From: Paludibacter sp.
Lineage (GTDB): Bacteria; Bacteroidota; Bacteroidia; Bacteroidales; Paludibacteraceae
Direction: 5' to 3'
DNA: 64,000 nt
Assembly (NCBI GenBank): GCA_028690665.1
Contig: JAQVAV010000013.1
Location: 1 to 64,000 of the forward strand
Every line of letters starts with the position of its first letter. Positions within the stretch are counted from its first letter, which is position 1. The position numbers and the translations under genes were made by a program. Below, one piece after another: positions 57,587 through 64,000 of this stretch. The notes below the pieces were generated by a model. The model searched no databases and was not told where the DNA came from. It worked only from the letters and a program-made list of their open reading frames with translations.

Positions 57587-58894
57587 ATGAACACTTACTT
57601 ACCTCTTTTATTATTTACTGTTTTTATAAGTAATATCTCTATTAGTCATGCTCAGACTACCCCAACCATAGAGACAATAAAAGAGAAATTAAGCTCTGAA
57701 TATTTCGAGAAGTTATATTCAAAAACATACTTTAGTCTTTTAGACAGGCTGGATTCCAAAGGTTATTTACCCGAGTCGCTAACTGGGGCATATTCAGGAA
57801 TGTTCCCTCGTACCACAGGGCCATACGTTTTTTTGCTTATAGAAACAGGAAGATATCAGAAAGCTGAACTTACACTAAAATATTTATTGGAAACACTTGA
57901 AAAAAACAATTTGGAACGTATTCCCCGTGTGATAGGAGGCACTTTCAATATTGAAGATGACCAATTCCAAATTGACGGACAAGCACATGTTATATTGGCT
58001 TGGGCACGATTGGCATTAAAAAGAGGACATACTCAATTTGAAGATGATACATGGGAACAAGTAAGAGCATTAATGAAATTTACTACAAGCCGTGCATTTT
58101 TTCTTCATGGACATTGGTATGGACACTGGTCAATTGAACCGGGATTAGTGCGTAATACTGCCATTGAACACTCCAAAGAATCACGAATGTGGGATGCCTT
58201 CGATCTCCTTACACAAAGTTTTGTTGGTGCTGCTTTAACAGATATGGTGACAATAGCAGAAAAACATCAGGATAAAAAAATGGTGAAACTTTGGAGTAAT
58301 CAGCTTGATTTATTGAAAGATGGCTTAGACACAAATTTGACCACAACTTATTATGGTATAAAAACATATCTGGAAATGTTATTGCCAAATGGAGATACGG
58401 GTGTTTCATATCCGGGTTTAGGTTGGGTAACACTTTCGCCTGTTGCAGCTGGCTGGGAAGGTTTGGATCATAGCATTATGCAAAATACAGTAAAAATAAT
58501 GCATGAAAAGTTGCTAAAACAAAGCAACGGAGTAGTATGGATGCCTACTGATGGATATCCTGATGGAACATTTTCAAATGAAATTATAGGGAAAGGAATT
58601 GCCTGGGAAATCGCTTTTGCGAACTCCGAAAATGATTTCAATCGTTTGGATGAAATATTGAATTTGATAAAAACTGTGAATGCGGACAACCCTATTTATA
58701 TGGAGGGTGCATGGTTAGATGGTGATGGATATTTTCAAAATAAACGATTGGTGAATTCTGATATTAACCAAATGACAGATTGTGTGTGGAAAGTAAAGGA
58801 TGCCGGTAATGGCGAACAAACGGCATGGTGGTGCTGGGCAATAGCTCGTTTGCGAAAGTCAGTAGGTTTATCCGCCGAGCCGAAAAGAATGTAA
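57587..58894 (+). CDS. Putative alpha/alpha-barrel glycosidase, 5' end rebuilt by IS630
   Basis: Exported protein of 435 residues that I cannot assign to a family. It has regular helical repeats and blocks such as GAYSGMFPRTTGPYVFLL, DDQFQIDGQAHVILAWARLA, SIEPGLVRNT, ESRMWDAFDLLTQ, GWVTLSPVAAGWEG and WMPTDGYPDGTF that suggest a six-hairpin fold with acidic active-site residues (Asp124-Asp125 region). The first codons (ATG at 57587 to 57599) belong to the insertion sequence; the rest, from PLLLF on, is the original gene. A signal peptide remains (cut near SHAQ). Its native promoter is now over 1 kb away, so expression may be altered. A close paralogue follows. Confidence 0.6.
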   Translation: MNTYLPLLLFTVFISNISISHAQTTPTIETIKEKLSSEYFEKLYSKTYFSLLDRLDSKGYLPESLTGAYSGMFPRTTGPYVFLLIETGRYQKAELTLKYLLETLEKNNLERIPRVIGGTFNIEDDQFQIDGQAHVILAWARLALKRGHTQFEDDTWEQVRALMKFTTSRAFFLHGHWYGHWSIEPGLVRNTAIEHSKESRMWDAFDLLTQSFVGAALTDMVTIAEKHQDKKMVKLWSNQLDLLKDGLDTNLTTTYYGIKTYLEMLLPNGDTGVSYPGLGWVTLSPVAAGWEGLDHSIMQNTVKIMHEKLLKQSNGVVWMPTDGYPDGTFSNEIIGKGIAWEIAFANSENDFNRLDEILNLIKTVNADNPIYMEGAWLDGDGYFQNKRLVNSDINQMTDCVWKVKDAGNGEQTAWWCWAIARLRKSVGLSAEPKRM

Positions 58895-58918
58895 GGTGTT
58901 GTTAATGAATAAATAATT

Positions 58919-60264
58919 ATGAGGTTCAAATTATATTTAATGTCTTGTGTGTTGTCTTTGTTTACATTACAACTGACAATAGCTTCAGATAAACCACAAT
59001 CAGTTATAAAAGAAGATATAACACGGTTTCTTACGGAAGACCTTGAGCAGTTATATTCTGTTACTTACTCCAAATTAATAAGTAGAATGGACTCATCCGG
59101 ATATTTGCCGGAATCATTGACCGGTGCCTACAAAGGGATGTATCCACGTACAGTTGGTGCATATGCATTATTGATGATAGAAACCGAACGCTATTCTAAA
59201 GCAGAAATCGCTCTGAAATATATACTTGATGCAATGAAAGATAATGAAGAGATATTTGTGCCACACGTAGTAGGAAACGAAGGAAATGACAACGGTGGAC
59301 GGGCAAATATTATTGATGATCAATACCAAAGCGATGCACATGCTCATGTCATATTGGGGTGGGCGCGGCTTGCTTCTGCAAGAGGGATTACTCAATTTGA
59401 AAGAGATACATGGCCACAAGTAAAAGCGTTGATGAATCGTTTGGCAGATAGAACCCTTTTCCAATATGGTAGCTGGTCTATTGAGCCGGGATTATTAAGA
59501 GCAGTTACATTTGAGCATTCGCGCGATGGACGAATGTGGGATGCTTATGATTTGCTTACTCAGAGTCTTTTTGGTGCGGCATTGTCAGAAATGGCTAAGA
59601 TAGCCGATACGATGGGCGAAATAGCACTTGCTTCAACCTGGAGAGAAAAGGAGCGAATTTTGAGCGAAGGTATAAACAAGAATCTGGTAGTAGAACGAGA
59701 TGGACAGCAGACTTATGCCGAAATGTTCATTCCGAATGGAAATGGCGGTACACCTTATATGGGCATGGGTTGGGTTTGTTTTTCGCCGGTTGCAGCCGGT
59801 TGGGAGGGTGTTGACCACAGTGTGTTAAGAAATACAATGGGCTCATGGAAAAAAACTATCTGCAAACAACTGACGGAATACGTTGGATGCCGACAGATGT
59901 ATATTCTGATGGAGTTTTTGTAGATGAAGTAATCGGAAAAGGTATCGGTTGGGAATTGGATTATGCACGATCTGAAGAAAATTACGATAGAATATATGAA
60001 ATTCTCCAACTGATAAAGGCTGCCAATATCGGTAAGTCTATTTATATGGAATTTGCATGGCTGGAAGGAAATGGATTTACCCGAAATAGTAAAATAACAA
60101 AGAGTGCTGTTGATAGTAAAATGCAAGGAACAACACAATGGACATCAAGAGATGTTGGTAATGGTGAACAAAACACATGGTTTTGTTGGGCAATGGCGCG
60201 TTTACGAAAATCAGTAGGGTTATCAGCAGAACCCGAAAAAATACAAAATACAAATAATGAATAA
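58919..60264 (+). pseudogene. Paralogue of the upstream alpha/alpha-barrel gene, frameshifted at an A7 run
   Basis: Clearly the same family as the preceding gene, sharing PESLTGAY, GMYPRTVGAY, DDQYQSDAHAHVILGWARLA, WSIEPGLLRA, GRMWDAYDLLTQS, FSPVAAGWEG and RKSVGLSAEP. The first frame runs to a stop at 59923 and the true C-terminal part lies in another frame (59845-60264). Adding one base to the A7 run at 59849-59855 joins the two and aligns with the neighbour with no gap over the junction, giving about 448 residues. It is therefore a one-base loss, a sequencing error, or a slippage-controlled gene. The signal peptide is intact. Confidence 0.8.
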
Positions 60265-60309
60265 AATAATATGGAGATTCTGTGTGTCGTTTTTGGAAAT
60301 ATAAATAAA

Positions 60310-62562
60310 ATGAAAAAGGAATTAATTTTACTCCTGTTAATGGTTGCGGGAATATCTAATTTTTATGCTCAGGAAGATAATAGTTGCATTTATCAATCCC
60401 CGGCATATCGTGTTTATCAAAATCGGGTTGTTCAGGGCGATTTTACTTCCAATATTATATCTTCTGGTGAAATAAAGAGTAATTATCGGAACAATAATTT
60501 TCATTGGAAACAACATAAGGATTTGAGCCAGTATCCACTATTTCGTTCAGATTTTTTGATTTCTGACGCTATGTATAATTTGTCGGTAGAAGAGATGACC
60601 AATCTGATTGAATCAGATGGCACGTGGCGGACAGGAGAATCGTGGGGCGGAGTCTGGACAAGAGATGTCAGTTACAGCACCCTTCTTGCTTTATCGTATA
60701 TGCGTCCTGATATTTCCATGAACAGCCTTATGCGTAAAGTGAAAGACGGACGTATAATGCAGGATACCGGTACCGGTGGCTCTTATCCGGTATCAACAGA
60801 CTGCATTGTTTGGTCTATGGCCGCATGGCAGCTTTATCTGGTTACCGGAGATAAAGAGTGGTTGAAAAATTCTTATGAGATTATAAAAAAATCAATTATT
60901 CAGGATGAGCAAATTGCTTATGATAAGGAAACCGGTTTGGTTAAAGGAGAATCGTCTTTTCTCGACTGGCGGGAAGAAACTTATCCGCGGTGGATGCAGC
61001 CGGCTGATATTTATGAGTCGGAATGTTTAGGTACTAATGCAGCTCACTTTCAGGCGAATGTCATTGCTGCTAAGATGGCTACCTTGTTAGAAGACAAGGA
61101 AAATATTAAACGTTTTGAGTCCAATGCTCAACGTATAAAAGAGGCTATAAATAGCCATTTGTGGATGAATGATAAAGGCTATTATGCCCAATATTTGTAT
61201 GGGCGGCAAGGTAAAATGGTCTCTCCACGTTCAGAAGCACTTGGAGAAGCTTTTTGTGTTTTGTTTGGTATTGCGGACAATGAACGTTCTAAAGAAATCA
61301 TTCGTTCGGTACCGCAAACTGAATATGGAAATTCCTGCATATTTCCTCAGATCCCCAATATCGATCCTTACCATAACAATGCCGTGTGGCCGTTTGTGCA
61401 GTCGTTTTGGATGTGGGCAGCTTCCAAAGTTGGTAATGAATCTGCCGTGCTGGAAAGTATTGCGGCTATTTATCGTGCCGCTTCGATGTTTGCTACGAAC
61501 AAAGAAAACTTTGTGGCCGAAAACGGAGATTATTCAACAGACACCAATTCAAATAACATGCTTTGGAGCATTTCCGGGAATATAAGTATTGTACACCGAT
61601 TATTTTTTGGAATTAATTATACGGAAGAAGGACTCGTTTTCAGTCCGTTTGTGCCAAAGCAGTTTCTCGGAGATAAACAACTGACTGGCTTTAAATACCG
61701 AAATGCAGTTTTGGATATTGAGGTGAAGGGATGCGGCAATGAAATAGCAACTTTTACCGTAGATGGGCGGAAAAAGAAAAATGCTGTTATCGATTCTAAA
61801 ACAAAGGGCAAACATAAGATTGTAATTATATTGAGCAACAACACTCCTTTAGAAGCTGAAATTACCAAAACCAAAAACTATTTCTCACCTGAAACACCCA
61901 AAGTATATCTCGAAGAATCTGCACGACTGGCATGGACTCAGATTCCGAATGCTACACATTATATAATTATTAAAAATGGTAAAGAAATAGCAAGGGTAAA
62001 CAGACAGACGATAAATGGTAATCGTTTTAATATTGAACGTCCAGATTTATATACGGAGTATCAGATAATTGCAGAAGATGCCAATGGCGTACAGGGATTT
62101 GCCAGCGAACCACTGGCCGTTTACGACCCGAAACTGGAACAACGTTTTGTTATTTATAATTACACAAATAATTATGTTCAGAGTTATGGTAATATGGGTA
62201 ATAAAGCTGTTGAAATATCTTCTTTGGAAAACACCCGGATAGATATGAAAATAGATGTTGCTCAGGCAGGTCGTTATGTTCTTGATTTTAGCTATGCCAA
62301 CGGAAGCAATAGTTTGACCTCTGGAAATACTTGTGCTGTCAGAACATTATCTGTTAATGGACAAAAAGCTGGAGTGGTAGTATTTCCACAAAGGGGAAAA
62401 GATATTTGGTATAAGTGGGGATTCTCGAATTCCATAGCTGTTCATTTGGATAAAGGGGTAAATACTGTTTCTTTGTCGTTCGACAAAACAAATTTTAATA
62501 TGAATAATGAAGGCATTAATAGAGCCTTATTAGATTATATCCGTTTGATAAAAGTTAAGTAG
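60310..62562 (+). CDS. Putative six-hairpin glycosidase with C-terminal carbohydrate-binding module
   Basis: Exported protein of 750 residues, start at ATG 60310 (MKKELILLLL signal peptide, cut after FYAQ); the in-frame ATG at 60271 would precede the signal. The central region looks like a six-hairpin alpha/alpha barrel of the debranching/GH63-like group: GGVWTRDVSY (Asp119), LDWREETYPRW (Asp219, Glu222-Glu223), HNNAVWPFVQSFW and ENGDYSTDTNSN. A beta domain, a fibronectin-like segment (about 540-610) and a final beta-sandwich resembling CBM6/35 follow. Exact family not assigned. It lies right after the two paralogous genes and before GH130. Confidence 0.6.
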   Translation: MKKELILLLLMVAGISNFYAQEDNSCIYQSPAYRVYQNRVVQGDFTSNIISSGEIKSNYRNNNFHWKQHKDLSQYPLFRSDFLISDAMYNLSVEEMTNLIESDGTWRTGESWGGVWTRDVSYSTLLALSYMRPDISMNSLMRKVKDGRIMQDTGTGGSYPVSTDCIVWSMAAWQLYLVTGDKEWLKNSYEIIKKSIIQDEQIAYDKETGLVKGESSFLDWREETYPRWMQPADIYESECLGTNAAHFQANVIAAKMATLLEDKENIKRFESNAQRIKEAINSHLWMNDKGYYAQYLYGRQGKMVSPRSEALGEAFCVLFGIADNERSKEIIRSVPQTEYGNSCIFPQIPNIDPYHNNAVWPFVQSFWMWAASKVGNESAVLESIAAIYRAASMFATNKENFVAENGDYSTDTNSNNMLWSISGNISIVHRLFFGINYTEEGLVFSPFVPKQFLGDKQLTGFKYRNAVLDIEVKGCGNEIATFTVDGRKKKNAVIDSKTKGKHKIVIILSNNTPLEAEITKTKNYFSPETPKVYLEESARLAWTQIPNATHYIIIKNGKEIARVNRQTINGNRFNIERPDLYTEYQIIAEDANGVQGFASEPLAVYDPKLEQRFVIYNYTNNYVQSYGNMGNKAVEISSLENTRIDMKIDVAQAGRYVLDFSYANGSNSLTSGNTCAVRTLSVNGQKAGVVVFPQRGKDIWYKWGFSNSIAVHLDKGVNTVSLSFDKTNFNMNNEGINRALLDYIRLIKVK

Positions 62563-62794
62563 GAAAATTTGCTAAAACGATATAATCCATTTAGGAGGTA
62601 ATTGTAAATGACCTTATCTATTTCTGAATTTTGTTTTTTTGTAAACCTATTTCAGAAACAGACATAGAAGTTAGTCCTGAAAATAAGATTAATAAAAAAG
62701 AGCTAAATTCTCCTAAAAAAAGCAGGTAATGCGTCCAATTTTAAGAAATATGGATTTTTTGTATAGTTACATCATAAAGGACTAAAGATGTAAA

Positions 62795-62802
62795 TATATT
62801 TG
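62795..62802 (+). promoter_or_regulatory. -7 promoter element for the GH130 gene
   Basis: TATATTTG followed by TG fits TAnnTTTG, 59 bases before the GH130 start. No -33 at normal distance was found. The surrounding 62563-62861 region holds no gene. Confidence 0.45.
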
Positions 62803-62861
62803 TGAATCAAGTGATTGTGTAAATAAATATTAGAAACTAAAAATAATATTCTCTGTAAGAT

Positions 62862-64000
62862 ATGAAAAGAGTAAATTATAAATCAATTATTTTGTCTATT
62901 ACACTATTAAGTAGTGTGAGTCTGTTAAATGCACAAGAAAAAGTAGCATCTGATAAATTACCGGATTGGGCGTTGGGAGAGTTTATTCGACCTGACGGAA
63001 AAAATCCCATAATTACTCCAAATTCTGAATCCGTATTTTACTGTCCTGTGTATAAAAAGATAGTAAAATGGGAAGAAAACGACACATTTAATCCGGCAGC
63101 TGCCATCAAAAATGGAAAGATATGTGTGTTGTATAGAGCTGAAGATGCAAGTGGTATTGGAATTGGACAGAGAACTTCGCGCATTGGGTATGCAGAAAGC
63201 AAAGATGGTATTAAAATGAAAAGGCGACATAAACCAGTACTTTATCCCGGAAAAGACATAGCAGAAGAGTTTGATTCTCCCGGAGGATGTGAAGATCCAA
63301 GAATTACACAAACAGAAGATGGCTTGTATGTAATGTTTTATACAGGGAATAATAAAAAGAATGCCAGATTATGTGTTGCAACATCCAAAGATTTAATAAA
63401 CTGGCAGAAATATGGTTTGGCATTCGGGAAGGCGTATGATGGTCGTTTCAGCAATACGTGGAGCAAATCTGCTGCCATTCTTACTGAATTGAAAGATGGG
63501 AAACAGGTTATCACAAAAATTGATGGTAAATACTTTATGTACTGGGGCGAATTCGAAACATACGCTGCGACCTCTGATGATTTGATCAATTGGTATCCGG
63601 TGCTTGATGATAATGGCAGTTTGAAAGTTATTGCCCAAAAAAGAAAGGGGTATTTCGACAGTGAGTTGGTAGAATGTGGCCCTTCTGCTTTGCTCACAGA
63701 CAAAGGTATTTTGCTACTATATAATGGAAAAAACAGTAATGATCCTAATGTTGCAGATACTAACTATCCCTTAGGAACATATTCTGCAGGCCAGCTATTA
63801 TTGGATAAGAATAATCCCTTTAGAGTTATAGATCGTTTAGATGTTCCTTTTTTTTATCCACAAGAGCCTTTTGAAAAAAGCGGGCAGTACAAAGATGGAA
63901 CTGTATTTATAGAAGGATTGGTATATTTCAAAAATAAATGGTTCTTGTACTATGGATGTGCCGATTCAAAGGTTGGAGTTGCTATATATGAACCCAAAAT
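62862..64000 (+). CDS. GH130 beta-mannoside hydrolase or phosphorylase, cut by the window edge
   Basis: The open frame continues past the right edge; 379 complete codons are visible. A signal peptide (cut after LLNAQ) precedes a five-bladed propeller with GH130 marks: FNPAAAIKNGKICVLYRAED, PGGCEDPRI, with the Asp of CEDPR as the likely catalytic acid, SELVECGPSALL and IEGLVYFKNKWFLYYGCADS. Exported GH130 proteins are generally hydrolases, because phosphorylases need cytoplasmic phosphate. In a mannan locus it would remove beta-1,2-mannose caps. Its own promoter element lies upstream. Confidence 0.88.
   Translation, partial: MKRVNYKSIILSITLLSSVSLLNAQEKVASDKLPDWALGEFIRPDGKNPIITPNSESVFYCPVYKKIVKWEENDTFNPAAAIKNGKICVLYRAEDASGIGIGQRTSRIGYAESKDGIKMKRRHKPVLYPGKDIAEEFDSPGGCEDPRITQTEDGLYVMFYTGNNKKNARLCVATSKDLINWQKYGLAFGKAYDGRFSNTWSKSAAILTELKDGKQVITKIDGKYFMYWGEFETYAATSDDLINWYPVLDDNGSLKVIAQKRKGYFDSELVECGPSALLTDKGILLLYNGKNSNDPNVADTNYPLGTYSAGQLLLDKNNPFRVIDRLDVPFFYPQEPFEKSGQYKDGTVFIEGLVYFKNKWFLYYGCADSKVGVAIYEPK

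Larger units (their letters stand above)
56490..57599 (-). mobile_element. Complete IS630-type insertion sequence with TA target duplication
   Basis: The 1110-bp element is flanked by TA on both sides (56488-56489 and 57600-57601), as expected for IS630. Its ends are imperfect inverted repeats: both begin AGTAAGT, then share TCA and TTA positions (left from 56490; right, read inward, from 57599). The boundaries are confirmed by the interrupted gene: removing the element and one TA restores an uninterrupted signal-peptide frame. The transposase lies on the minus strand, opposite to the surrounding genes, and both transposase frames are intact. Confidence 0.88.

Noticed and set aside
1-64000. 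CRISPR arrays, rRNA or tRNA genes
   Set aside because: No regularly spaced direct repeats, tRNA cloverleaf or rRNA signature was seen in the intergenic regions by eye.

Overview
The window comes from a member of the Bacteroidota, most likely the order Bacteroidales. The signs are a fused SecDF, TonB-dependent receptors, repeated promoter -7 elements of the form TAnnTTTG, a hybrid two-component system (HTCS) regulator, a large carbohydrate-degradation locus, and type IX secretion (T9SS) C-terminal sorting domains. A Paludibacter- or Dysgonomonas-like organism would fit better than a gut Bacteroides because of the T9SS signals, but that is inference. Base composition is AT-rich throughout.

The first 25 kb is mostly housekeeping, on the + strand until priA. 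It holds secDF; a three-gene surface cluster (TonB-dependent receptor, beta-helix lipoprotein, acid-phosphatase-like lipoprotein); typA; a small outer-membrane barrel; tig-clpP-clpX; recQ; a DUF4492-cydA-cydB operon; pfkA; and, convergent with pfkA, priA. Several strong intrinsic terminators separate these units. A PagL/acyloxyacyl-hydrolase-like outer-membrane protein follows.

From 26.5 kb to the right edge lies an alpha-mannan utilisation locus. An HTCS regulator faces away from a long + strand run: GH92, GH92, GH38, GH76, GH125, a 1439-residue multimodular GH76 (ricin lectin, CBM6-like, five F5/8C modules, T9SS tail), a secreted metallo-beta-lactamase-fold protein with F5/8C and T9SS domains, a thioredoxin-like protein, a third GH92, a beta-propeller protein, two paralogous putative alpha/alpha-barrel enzymes, another six-hairpin-type glycosidase, and the start of a GH130. 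No SusC/SusD pair is present in this part. The mix of endo-1,6 (GH76), exo-1,6 (GH125), alpha-mannosidase (GH38, GH92) and probable beta-mannosidase (GH130) activities points to fungal-type mannan.

The most notable observations are four. (1) The third GH92 carries Gln where the other two carry the presumed catalytic-acid Glu. This is the signature I associate with enzymes that uncap mannose-1-phospho-6-mannose, so the locus may handle phosphomannan; the secreted metallo-hydrolase nearby could be a partner. (2) A complete 1110-bp IS630-type element, with a TA target duplication, sits inside the signal-peptide codons of a glycosidase-like gene, and the element's own end supplies a new in-frame ATG. 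(3) The next, paralogous gene is broken by one base at an A7 run. (4) Several proteins have no recognisable family although they sit in a clear mannan context.
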